NCBI GenBank assembly: GCA_905372265.1
Contig: CAJPOL010000033.1
Location: 1-16,291, forward strand
Reading direction: 5' to 3'
Origin: an uncultured Treponema sp.
GTDB taxonomy: Bacteria; Spirochaetota; Spirochaetia; Treponematales; Treponemataceae
DNA: 16,291 nt
Shown here: positions 7,169-14,138 of the stretch, in pieces
Position numbering within the stretch: position 1 is the stretch's first letter
How the letters are laid out: each line of letters begins with the position of its first letter
Program-made: the position numbers and the translations under genes
Notes under the pieces: model-generated
What the model saw: the letters and a program-made list of their open reading frames with translations, nothing else
Told to the model about the DNA's origin: nothing
Databases searched by the model: none

Positions 7169-8131
7169 TTAACGCGATGAATCTTTTTCCATATCCGCAA
7201 AAGCCTCTTTCAAACGCTTTGCACTCGCTTCCAATGCAGACTGCTCATCTTCCGGTAGAGAGCCTTCAATAATCCGTTCAGCTCCGCCCCGTCCGACGAT
7301 ACACGGTACACTAAGACACACGTCTTTTAAGCCGAATTCACCGTCGAGCGTCATTGAAACGGAAAGGATACTGTGCTCATTCCGTAAGATTGCTCCGGCG
7401 ATTCTGGTCAGCGCCAATCCGACCGCATAGTACGTAGAGCCTTTATAATCGATGATATGGTAGGCTGAATGCCGGACTTCTTCGACTATTTTATTTTTAT
7501 CGAAATGAGGGCCGGAGCTGCATACGCCGTCTTTGCAATATTCATCGACACGGCGGCCGGCAATAGAAGTCATCGACCAAGCTGCAAATTCGCTGTCGCC
7601 GTGTTCGCCTAAGATATACCCGTGAATATTTCGGGCATCAACACCGCATTCCCGGCTGAGAGTATAACGGAAACGGGCGGTATCCAAAACAGTGCCGGAA
7701 CCGATAACTCTTCCGCGCTTCCAGCCTGAGGCTTTCAGGGCAGCTTGCGTCAAAATATCAACCGGATTACTGACAATCAGCATAACCCCGCGGCATCCGC
7801 TTTCAGCTACAGACTGAGCAATGCCGGTGATGATGCTCACATTACGCTTCAATAAATCTATGCGCGTTTCGCCTGATTGTTGTTTTGCTCCAGCCGTAAT
7901 AACGACTATATCGCTGTCGGTATAGTCTGATACATCGCCTGCATGTATATCGACTTGCGGCAAAAAGGGCAAGCCTTGCACAAGATCAAGAGCCTGTCCT
8001 TCCGCAAAATTTCTATTCATATCGGTGATGGCAATTTCATCTGCAAGACCGCTTTGCGCAAGCGCATAAGCAAACGTCGAACCGACAGCGCCGGCGCCGA
8101 CAACAGTCACTTTGCGTTTCTTTCCATCCAT
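7169..8131 (-). CDS. ldh: L-lactate dehydrogenase
   Basis: Reduces pyruvate to L-lactate with NADH, recycling NAD+ during fermentation in the cytoplasm. The 320-residue product has the Rossmann loop VVGAGAVGS (10-18), Asp37 in AITDMN for NADH binding, and the mobile loop AGAKQQSGETR with Gln84 at the substrate-specificity position (malate dehydrogenases have Arg there) and the catalytic Arg90. It also has VSNPVD, Asp150/Arg153 in GTVLDTARFR and the catalytic His177 in LGEHGDSE. I preferred the ATG at 8131 over the GTG at 8149 because GAGGAG sits seven bases upstream of it; the GTG itself lies just before that ribosome site. It has its own promoter and a structured leader. The Nudix remnant follows 28 bases downstream. 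Confidence 0.95.
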   Translation of the reverse strand: MDGKKRKVTVVGAGAVGSTFAYALAQSGLADEIAITDMNRNFAEGQALDLVQGLPFLPQVDIHAGDVSDYTDSDIVVITAGAKQQSGETRIDLLKRNVSIITGIAQSVAESGCRGVMLIVSNPVDILTQAALKASGWKRGRVIGSGTVLDTARFRYTLSRECGVDARNIHGYILGEHGDSEFAAWSMTSIAGRRVDEYCKDGVCSSGPHFDKNKIVEEVRHSAYHIIDYKGSTYYAVGLALTRIAGAILRNEHSILSVSMTLDGEFGLKDVCLSVPCIVGRGGAERIIEGSLPEDEQSALEASAKRLKEAFADMEKDSSR

Positions 8132-8161
8132 ATCTATTCTCCTCTTCACATTTTAAGGTAG

Positions 8162-8191
8162 CCTGTTCTGAAACTGAAGTTTCCGAACAGG
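8162..8191 (-). promoter_or_regulatory. Stem-loop in the ldh leader, next to the ribosome site
   Basis: CCTGTTC (8162-8168) pairs with GAACAGG (8185-8191), and GAAAC (8170-8174) with GTTTC (8179-8183), around a four-base loop, with one mismatch. The structure ends about 22 bases upstream of the ldh GAGGAG site. No T-run follows, so it is more likely a leader structure than a terminator. Confidence 0.5.
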
Positions 8192-8206
8192 TCTATTGAT
8201 ATAGGC

Positions 8207-8234
8207 GCTCTAAAAACGCTTATGTTTTTAGAGC
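8207..8234 (-). promoter_or_regulatory. Perfect 10-bp stem-loop at the 5' end of the ldh leader
   Basis: GCTCTAAAAA (8207-8216) pairs perfectly with TTTTTAGAGC (8225-8234) around an eight-base loop. It begins about eight bases after the predicted ldh transcription start. It could stabilise the mRNA 5' end, attenuate transcription or be a palindromic repeat; the sequence does not decide. Confidence 0.5.
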
Positions 8235-8248
8235 ACCCCTCGCAGTGC

Positions 8249-8277
8249 AGCATAGCATATCGAACCGGTTTAGACAA
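8249..8277 (-). promoter_or_regulatory. Predicted ldh promoter
   Basis: Minus-strand TTGTCT (8277-8272), a 17-base spacer and TATGCT (8254-8249). The predicted start near 8242 gives a leader of about 110 nt holding two stem-loops before the ldh ribosome site. A second TATGCT at 8259-8254 has a spacer too short to fit. Confidence 0.55.
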
Positions 8278-8309
8278 GGAAAGCTGTTAGGATGTTGCTC
8301 CTATTGCGA

Positions 8310-8338
8310 TTGACCGCCGCGCATAAATTTTGTAGTAT
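8310..8338 (+). promoter_or_regulatory. Promoter of the def-fmt-PASTA operon
   Basis: TTGACC (8310-8315), a 17-base spacer and TAGTAT (8333-8338). The def ATG starts only eight bases after the -10 box, so transcription would begin almost at the start codon. No Shine-Dalgarno sequence is visible between the two. Confidence 0.6.
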
Positions 8339-8346
8339 TATACCCA

Positions 8347-8868
8347 ATGAATGTACTGTATTTAGGCGAAGAGTCTTTACGCAAAGTGTCCGAACCGGTT
8401 GCGGATATTAACGATGAGCTGCGGACATTGGTCCGCGAGATGTTTATCACAATGGACGCTGACCGCGGTATCGGACTAGCGGCGCCGCAAATAGGAAAAA
8501 ACATCCGGCTGTTCATTGTAAAAATTGACGATGGGATTGAACGGATATTCATCAACCCTCAAATCATTGCAACCTCCGAGGAGCAATGCAGCTACGAAGA
8601 AGGATGCCTCAGTATACCTGAATTATATGCCCCTGTGATTAGACCGGAAAGCATTACCATCCAATACAAGGATATAAACAATAGACGCAAGACACTGGAA
8701 GCGGACGGCTTGCTTGCCCGCGTTATCCAGCATGAGTATGACCATTTGGAAGGCGTTTTATTTATCGATAGACTCCCTGAAAAAGAAAAAAATGACATGA
8801 TCGAAAAATTTACCCGAATCCGGCAACGGAAAGCAAAACGCGAAGCGAAAAAACGGATAGCAATCTGA
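8347..8868 (+). CDS. def: Peptide deformylase
   Basis: Removes the formyl group from the N-terminal Met of nascent proteins at the ribosome. The 173-residue protein has all three family motifs: GIGLAAPQIG (41-50), EEGCLSIP (84-91) with the metal-binding Cys87, and QHEYDHLEG (128-136), whose His129 and His133 bind metal and whose Glu130 is catalytic. A basic C-terminal tail (RQRKAKREAKKR) follows the fold. The start has no ribosome site, and the promoter -10 box ends eight bases before the ATG, which suggests a leaderless transcript. fmt follows five bases after the stop, the classic pairing of the enzymes that add and remove the formyl group. Confidence 0.96.
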   Translation: MNVLYLGEESLRKVSEPVADINDELRTLVREMFITMDADRGIGLAAPQIGKNIRLFIVKIDDGIERIFINPQIIATSEEQCSYEEGCLSIPELYAPVIRPESITIQYKDINNRRKTLEADGLLARVIQHEYDHLEGVLFIDRLPEKEKNDMIEKFTRIRQRKAKREAKKRIAI

Positions 8869-8873
8869 CCGAT

Positions 8874-9854
8874 ATGATGCGCATCTTTTTTGCGGGCACT
8901 CCTGAGTGTGCCCTGCCGGCTCTCCGCTCGCTTGCGGAACGGTACCCTATCGTAGGCATTTTGACCGGTCTTCCCGCTCCGGTAGGACGCGGAAAAAAGA
9001 CGGCTGAATCGGCGGTTGCCCGTGCTGCGATGGAATTGAAAGAAAAAGGAATCATTCCTGCCGATACGCCGGTCTTAATGCCTGAAAAACTGAATGCGGA
9101 GTTCCGCGCCGCAGTTGCCGCTTTACAACCTGATCTTTTAGTATGCTTTGCATACGGGAAAATCTTCGGCGCTCAGACATTAGCGCTATTTCCCCGCGGC
9201 GCGGTGAATATTCATCCATCGCTTCTACCGCGGTGGCGGGGTCCCAGTCCGGTACCGGCGGCGCTTGCGGCGGGCGATGCCGTAACAGGCGTTACCGTCC
9301 AGTACATGGCTGAACGGATGGATGCGGGAGATATTATTCTACAAAAAGAGCTGCCGGTTGAGGCAGACGATACTACGGAAACACTACTTGCGCGCTGCGC
9401 GCAGCTGAGCACAAGTCTTATCATAGAAGCTGTTGAGCAGATACAAAACGGAACGGTACATCCCGTACCGCAGGATGAACATACAGCCTCCTATTGCCGG
9501 CTGCTGCAAAAAGACGACGGTGAACTCTGCTGGCAAGAATCCGCACAGTGTATTGACCGCAGAATCCGTGCGTACACCCCTTGGCCGGGCTCTTTCACTC
9601 AGTGGAATGGGACAGCGCTGGCTATCCTCAAAGCGCATCCGTATACCGGCAGCGCCGTAGCGGAGCAGCATGGAGAAATAGGCCGTGTGCTTGGATGCGA
9701 TAAAAGAGAGGGCATTTTAGTACAAACCGGCGAAGGTATACTTGCCGTTCAAATACTACAGCGTGAGACAAAAAAAGCCATGCAATGGAAAGATTTTTTA
9801 AACGGAGCCGCCGGATTTACCGGATCCTATTTAGGCGAACGCAGAGAGGAATAA
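8874..9854 (+). CDS. fmt: Methionyl-tRNA formyltransferase
   Basis: Transfers a formyl group from 10-formyl-THF to initiator Met-tRNA. The 326-residue length is typical. The N-terminal formyltransferase domain opens MRIFFAGTPE and contains VNIHPSLLPRWRG (111-123), with the catalytic Asn112 and His114 and the SLLPR folate/formyl-binding signature, then ERMDAGDI with the expected Asp150. The C-terminal OB-like domain (about 205-320) includes RIRAYTPWPGSFT. Two adjacent ATGs (8874 and 8877) are possible; the second gives the more usual MRIFFAGTPE start. It is five bases after def and three bases before the PASTA gene, so these genes form one operon. Confidence 0.96.
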   Translation: MMRIFFAGTPECALPALRSLAERYPIVGILTGLPAPVGRGKKTAESAVARAAMELKEKGIIPADTPVLMPEKLNAEFRAAVAALQPDLLVCFAYGKIFGAQTLALFPRGAVNIHPSLLPRWRGPSPVPAALAAGDAVTGVTVQYMAERMDAGDIILQKELPVEADDTTETLLARCAQLSTSLIIEAVEQIQNGTVHPVPQDEHTASYCRLLQKDDGELCWQESAQCIDRRIRAYTPWPGSFTQWNGTALAILKAHPYTGSAVAEQHGEIGRVLGCDKREGILVQTGEGILAVQILQRETKKAMQWKDFLNGAAGFTGSYLGERREE

Positions 9855-9857
9855 GTA

Positions 9858-10859
9858 ATGAATGTGAATACCAGTACCGGCAGTATCAACGGAAACGGAA
9901 AAACGATCGTCATCACCTCCTTGATTATGATGGCTGTATTCATCGTTGTTTCAACATTGGTGTTTTTTATTTCGCTTAAAAGCGAAGAGCAAGTGATGGT
10001 GCCGAATGTTACCGGCAAAGATTTACCGGAAACGCTCTTGGAATTGCAGGCAAAAGAGCTGTACCCCAAAATCCAGCTGCGGTATTCGGAAAAAGAGAAA
10101 GGCATCATCATTGAGCAAGATCCTGCTGCAGGCTCCATTGTGAAAGGCGGCAAAAGAGTTGAGCTTGTTGTCAGTCAAGGAACCGTTATCAATACTGTTC
10201 AAAATTATATCGGTGAAAATATTGATGATGTGCAGCGGCAGCTTAAAGAGCTGTTTACTTCCGATAACCGGCGCTATATACGGGTAAAACAGCCTCCGTT
10301 GGTAAGACCCAGCAGCGAACCGGCAGGAACTATTCTGGAGCAGGAGCCTCCGGCAGGTGCTCCCGTTTTCAATAACATGGAGCTGACTTTTGTGGTCAGT
10401 CAGGGTTCGGAAGAAAAAACAACCGTTGTACCGGATTTGATTAATGCTGATCTTGATACGGTATACCGGACGATGCAAAAAGCTCAGCTTGTCTTTGCAT
10501 TCAGCGCATCGGACAGTGCCTCCTCAAAAAACGTAATCAGCATCAGCAAGCAAAATAGTACGCCGCAAAGCAGCGTACCGCTTTTTTCGCGGGTAGAACT
10601 CTCCGTTGCATTACCGGAACCTTCGCCTGAAGGGATGGTTTGCGGCATTTTACAGACAACACTAATGGACTTTCCCTATCCGTTTACCGTGTCGCTGCAT
10701 GCAGCCTATCAAAACGGCGGAAAGAAACAGCTTGTTTCTTTCCGGCATCCCGGCGGAGACTGTTCCATTCCTTATATGGTACCGAAAGGCACAACGCTTT
10801 CGATTGAGGTTCTCAATAAAGAAGTGTATGCCATTACCGCAGGGACGCAAGCGCAGTAG
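9858..10859 (+). CDS. Membrane-anchored PASTA-domain protein without kinase domain
   Basis: A 333-residue protein with a short Gly/Asn/Ser-rich cytoplasmic N-terminus, one membrane segment (about 16-39) and a periplasmic part with three PASTA repeats: near 46-111 (MVPNVTGKDL to VELVVSQG), 112-182 (a divergent one ending LTFVVSQG) and 190-256 (VVPDLINADL to VELSVALP). A unique beta-rich domain of about 75 residues follows. PASTA repeats usually bind peptidoglycan or muropeptides and are found in PrkC/PknB kinases and in some penicillin-binding proteins. Neither a kinase nor a transpeptidase domain is present here, so a peptidoglycan-binding or division-site role is an inference. GAGAGG lies eight bases upstream of the ATG. 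It is the third gene of the def operon. Confidence 0.85.
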   Translation: MNVNTSTGSINGNGKTIVITSLIMMAVFIVVSTLVFFISLKSEEQVMVPNVTGKDLPETLLELQAKELYPKIQLRYSEKEKGIIIEQDPAAGSIVKGGKRVELVVSQGTVINTVQNYIGENIDDVQRQLKELFTSDNRRYIRVKQPPLVRPSSEPAGTILEQEPPAGAPVFNNMELTFVVSQGSEEKTTVVPDLINADLDTVYRTMQKAQLVFAFSASDSASSKNVISISKQNSTPQSSVPLFSRVELSVALPEPSPEGMVCGILQTTLMDFPYPFTVSLHAAYQNGGKKQLVSFRHPGGDCSIPYMVPKGTTLSIEVLNKEVYAITAGTQAQ

Positions 10860-10903
10860 CCGAAAACCCCGTATTTCCGAAAAGACAGAGCCGGAAACCA
10901 CTG

Positions 10904-12565
10904 TTAATGCATAAAAAACGGTAAAAAGACACTCCATTCCCGCAGGCGGATCGCTTCTTCAATGTGAGCCTGAGCAATGGCCTCTTCCCGAGCAAGGTCT
11001 GCGATAGTCCGCGCAATTTTTAAAAGCGCATGGCTGCCGCGCCCTGAAAGGTTTTTCTTTTCCGCATTCCGTATAAAAACACGTTCGGCGGCCTCCGTAA
11101 GACGGCAAAAGACCGGCAGCGTTTCAGGATTGAGATGCGCGTTCTTATGCGATAGCGGCAGCATACTGCCGCCCTCACCGTTTCCATGCCTTTTTTCGGT
11201 TTTATAATACGAAACATACCGTTCTTTCTGCATATTCTCCGCCGTACCGATAGCGCGCCGAAGCGCTGCCGTTGAGTACTCAGGTTTCTGCGGCAGCGCA
11301 TAGGATTGGAGCGGAAAAACGGGTATCCGTAAATCGATACGGTCAATCAGCGGAGCGGTCAACTTCTTCCAATATTGCTCAATAACGGCAGGCATACAGG
11401 TACATACTTTACCGTCTGCACCGAGATTACCGCACGGACATGAATTTAACGCCATCAGCAGCTGAAAACGGGCGGGGAATGTCGTTGAACGCCCCGCACG
11501 GCTCAGAGTGACGGTTCCCGTTTCAAGCGGGGCGCGGAGGGTTTGCAGTACGGTGGATTTAAACTGCACCGCCTCATCCAAAAAAAGGGTACCTCCATGC
11601 GCAAGGGAAATTTCACCGGGCATCCCCTTCCCCGCTCCGCCGATCAGTCCTTCCAAGCTGGCATTGGGATGCGGCATTCTAAACGGCGGACGCTTAATGC
11701 GTATATCGTGTCCTGCATGTGCCGGTAATAATCCTGCAATACTGTAAATGTGGGTAACCTCTTCCGCCGTTTTTTGATCAAGGTCGGGTAACAGGCTTGC
11801 AAACCGCTGCATGGAAAGTGTTTTTCCGCATCCCGGCGGGCCGTATGCCAGCACGCTATGGCCTCCTGCGGCAGCAATATGCAGCGCTCTGACCAACTCC
11901 GGCTGCCCCTGCACTTCCTCAAAACAGCCTCCGGCTCCCGTATTTGCCGCTACATCTGCCGGCGCAGGCTGCGACCACGAGGCTTCGCGCGGCCATATAC
12001 TACCGCTCCGCACGGCCGGCTTTATACCGGGCGTTTCAAATATCCGGCTTGTCCCCTCTCTCAGCGCATCTTGAATAAAGCGCAGACAGTGTAATGCCTC
12101 CGTAAGCGATTCGACGCCGAAAATTTTTACGCCTTCCTGAATGCAGGCTTCCGCTTCATTCTCTTTCGGTACAATAAAATAGGAGATGCCCGCAGCCGCT
12201 CCTGACACCATTGCCCCTAAAACGCCTCGTACCGGACGGACATGCCCTGATAATTCAAGCTCGCCGATAACCATCACCGGTATATCCAACGGACAATCTG
12301 CCTGCAAAACGGCAAGAGCAATCGGTAAATCGAACCCGCTGCCTTCCTTCTTTTGATCGGCAGGACTTAAATTGATCAATATCCTTTCTTGCGGGAATGA
12401 AATACCTGAATTGCCGATAGCGGCCCGCATCCGTTCACGCGCTTCTTTCACCGCAGAACCCGGTAAGCCGACAATATCAATAAGCGGTAAGCCGCGCCGC
12501 AGATCGGCTTCAACTTTGATAATCTCTCCCTCATAGCCGAAAGAAGCAAAACTCATAATAGTCAT
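10904..12565 (-). CDS. comM: YifB/ComM family Mg-chelatase-like AAA+ ATPase
   Basis: ComM proteins are hexameric helicases; in Gram-negative bacteria they promote branch migration during integration of transforming DNA. The 553-residue protein has an N-terminal ChlI-like domain (LIDIVGLPGSAVKEARER, then RILINLSPADQKKEG), a Walker A GPPGCGKT (242-249), a Walker B GGTLFLDE (324-331), the Cys cluster SCPCGN with VCTCMP (about 375-392), LIDRIDLRI as arginine-finger region and the C-terminal LSGRGSHALLKIARTIADL. The second Cys-cluster element reads ALNSCPCG rather than the usual AMNPCPCG. I chose the ATG at 12565 because GGAGG sits seven bases upstream; that site is the loop of a perfect hairpin. 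It converges on the PASTA gene with a 44-base gap. No other competence gene is in the window. Confidence 0.93.
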   Translation of the reverse strand: MTIMSFASFGYEGEIIKVEADLRRGLPLIDIVGLPGSAVKEARERMRAAIGNSGISFPQERILINLSPADQKKEGSGFDLPIALAVLQADCPLDIPVMVIGELELSGHVRPVRGVLGAMVSGAAAGISYFIVPKENEAEACIQEGVKIFGVESLTEALHCLRFIQDALREGTSRIFETPGIKPAVRSGSIWPREASWSQPAPADVAANTGAGGCFEEVQGQPELVRALHIAAAGGHSVLAYGPPGCGKTLSMQRFASLLPDLDQKTAEEVTHIYSIAGLLPAHAGHDIRIKRPPFRMPHPNASLEGLIGGAGKGMPGEISLAHGGTLFLDEAVQFKSTVLQTLRAPLETGTVTLSRAGRSTTFPARFQLLMALNSCPCGNLGADGKVCTCMPAVIEQYWKKLTAPLIDRIDLRIPVFPLQSYALPQKPEYSTAALRRAIGTAENMQKERYVSYYKTEKRHGNGEGGSMLPLSHKNAHLNPETLPVFCRLTEAAERVFIRNAEKKNLSGRGSHALLKIARTIADLAREEAIAQAHIEEAIRLREWSVFLPFFMH

Positions 12566-12586
12566 CCTGTATCCTCCATACAGGAT
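12564..12586 (-). promoter_or_regulatory. Hairpin presenting the comM Shine-Dalgarno sequence in its loop
   Basis: On the mRNA strand, ATCCTGTAT, loop GGAGG, ATACAGGAT: a perfect 9-bp stem whose five-base loop is exactly the ribosome-binding site. The last two stem bases are the first two bases of the comM ATG. The pairing is seen directly; any regulatory effect on translation is inferred. Confidence 0.6.
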
Positions 12587-12612
12587 ATACATCAGCGAAG
12601 AAGATTTGGCTC

Positions 12613-12663
12613 AATCAATTCCCCTGATGCAGAGCATCGGGGCATTAAACCCTCCGCACGAAT
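12613..12663 (-). repeat. Repeat element, medium copy (copy 2), in the comM/pgk divergent region
   Basis: Same ends as copy 1 on the minus strand: ATTCGTGCGGAG (12663-12652) and TTGATT (12618-12613). A 30-base stretch at 12638-12667 matches 6881-6910 at 29 of 30 positions. Only one stem-loop remains: CCCC and GATGC (12621-12630, with one bulged T) pair with GCATC and GGGG (12634-12642). It lies in the leader or promoter region of comM. Confidence 0.75.
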
Positions 12664-12729
12664 AAAAAAATCGGAGCTGAGTTGAATTTGCGCTTGCGGA
12701 TAGACCGTACTTGATAGCACATATTAGTC

Positions 12730-12758
12730 TTGCATTTTTTTGAAGAACTGATTATATT
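12730..12758 (+). promoter_or_regulatory. Predicted pgk promoter
   Basis: TTGCAT (12730-12735), a 17-base spacer and TATATT (12753-12758), in an AT-rich setting. It gives a leader of about 30 nt ending in a strong GGAGGAG site before the pgk ATG. Confidence 0.65.
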
Positions 12759-12793
12759 TTTATCGTGTTACCACATTAAGACGGAGGAGCTTT

Positions 12794-14047
12794 ATGGTTA
12801 AGACAGTAAAAGACATTGCTTTACAGGGCAAGCGCATTATCATGCGGGTTGATTTTAACGTGCCGATGAAAGACGGTATTGTGCAGGATGATACGCGGAT
12901 TACCGCAGCTTTGCCTACCATCCGATATATTTTAGATCAAAAACCGCGCTCGCTGGTGCTGATGAGCCACCTTGGCGATCCTGCAAAGGATTCCAAGAAA
13001 GCGGCGGAAAAAGCGGCAAAGGACGGCAAGGCTTTCGATAAAGAAGCCTACATTGCCGGAAAACATCGGATGAAGCCGGTTGCCGCTTATCTTGAAAAAA
13101 AATTAGGAAAGCCGGTGCAGTTCGCTGAATCCTGCAAAGGACAGAAAGCAGTCATTGATGCGCTTCCCGATGGCGGAATCCTGATGCTCGAAAATACGCG
13201 GTTTCATTCTGAGGAGACTGCAAAATCCATTGAGGAACAGGAAATACTGGCAAAAGAATTAGCAACTTACGGGGATATATATGTGAACGATGCGTTCGGA
13301 ACTGCTCACCGCGCCCATGCTTCTACCGCAACAATCGCTAAATTTATGAAAGCGAAAGTTGCAGGCTTTTTAATGGAAAAAGAAGTGAAGTATATTGAGC
13401 CGATGGTTCATAACCCGCCTAAGCCGATGGTTGCCATTATCGGCGGAGCAAAAGTTTCTTCAAAGATTGCGGTACTGGACAGTCTTTTGAAAAACGCTTC
13501 AGCCCTCATTATCGGAGGAGGTATGGCGTATACGTTCCTCAAAGCGCAAGGACATACGATTGGAAAGTCGTTGGTGGAAGATGATTTTATTGATACGGCA
13601 AAAAAATTGCTGGCCGATGCAAAGAGTAAAAATGTTAAGATTTTGCTCCCTGTCGATCATATATGCGCAAAAACATTTGCAGCCGATGCTGCTCCCGAAA
13701 AGGTAGATGGTCTCGATATTCCCGATTCGCTTATGGGTATGGATGTAGGTGAAAAAACGCTTGGGCTCTATAAGGCTGAGATTCTAGCTGCAAAATCCAT
13801 CGTATGGAACGGCCCTGTCGGGGTCTTTGAATTTGAGGCATTTGCGCACGGAACCGAAGCGGTAGCCCGTTTGGTTGCTGAAGCGACCGATAAGGGAGCT
13901 GTCAGCGTAGTCGGCGGCGGCGATTCCGTTGCGGCAGTCAATAAGTTCAATCTTGCTGCAAAAATGAGCCATGTTTCAACAGGCGGCGGCGCCTCGCTTG
14001 AGTTCTTGGAAGGCAAAACGCTGCCCGGCATCGCCTGTCTTGACTAA
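12794..14047 (+). CDS. pgk: Phosphoglycerate kinase
   Basis: Makes ATP from 1,3-bisphosphoglycerate in glycolysis, in the cytoplasm. Visible motifs are the family signature KRIIMRVDFNVPMKDG (13-28), the substrate-binding NDAFGTAHRAHAS, GGAKVSSKI, GGGMAYTFLKAQG, NGPVGVFE and GGGDSVAAV. The 417-residue length exceeds the usual 390-400 because of a Lys/Ala-rich insertion near 63-92 (DPAKDSKKAAEKAAKDGKAF and the next residues). The common SHLGRP motif reads SHLGDP just before it. The start is supported by GGAGGAG and a good promoter. It appears to be a single-gene transcript. With ldh it points to fermentative glycolysis, though the two genes are not linked. Confidence 0.97.
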   Translation: MVKTVKDIALQGKRIIMRVDFNVPMKDGIVQDDTRITAALPTIRYILDQKPRSLVLMSHLGDPAKDSKKAAEKAAKDGKAFDKEAYIAGKHRMKPVAAYLEKKLGKPVQFAESCKGQKAVIDALPDGGILMLENTRFHSEETAKSIEEQEILAKELATYGDIYVNDAFGTAHRAHASTATIAKFMKAKVAGFLMEKEVKYIEPMVHNPPKPMVAIIGGAKVSSKIAVLDSLLKNASALIIGGGMAYTFLKAQGHTIGKSLVEDDFIDTAKKLLADAKSKNVKILLPVDHICAKTFAADAAPEKVDGLDIPDSLMGMDVGEKTLGLYKAEILAAKSIVWNGPVGVFEFEAFAHGTEAVARLVAEATDKGAVSVVGGGDSVAAVNKFNLAAKMSHVSTGGGASLEFLEGKTLPGIACLD

Positions 14048-14080
14048 AGTATTTTGTCAAACAGAATAATAAAAGGACAT

Positions 14081-14119
14081 GGGGATGTCTCAAAAGTTGG
14101 TTACTTTTTCGCCATCCCC
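14081..14119 (+). terminator. Stem-loop between the convergent pgk and alkD-like genes
   Basis: GGGGATG (14081-14087) pairs with CATCCCC (14113-14119), and inside it AAAAGT (14092-14097) pairs with ACTTTT (14103-14108), with a four-base internal loop on each side. It lies 33 bases after the pgk stop and 19 before the end of the facing gene, a fitting place for a bidirectional terminator. No clear T-run follows on either strand, so the terminator role is tentative. Confidence 0.45.
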
Positions 14120-14138
14120 GCGAGTTTAAGATACTGAC

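Noticed and set aside
8857..9055. Minus-strand ORFs over fmt and other opposite-strand ORFs over pgk, comM and aroB
   Set aside because: They are shadows of strongly supported genes, with no motifs or ribosome sites of their own.
10860..10903. TTTCCG/CGGAAA inverted repeat between the PASTA and comM genes as a terminator
   Set aside because: Only six pairs with a 12-base loop and no T-run on either strand; too weak to call.
6791..12663. CRISPR array or integron-like cassette array built from the hairpin repeats
   Set aside because: The copies are kilobases apart, differ in length and orientation, and have no regular spacers, cas genes or integrase nearby.
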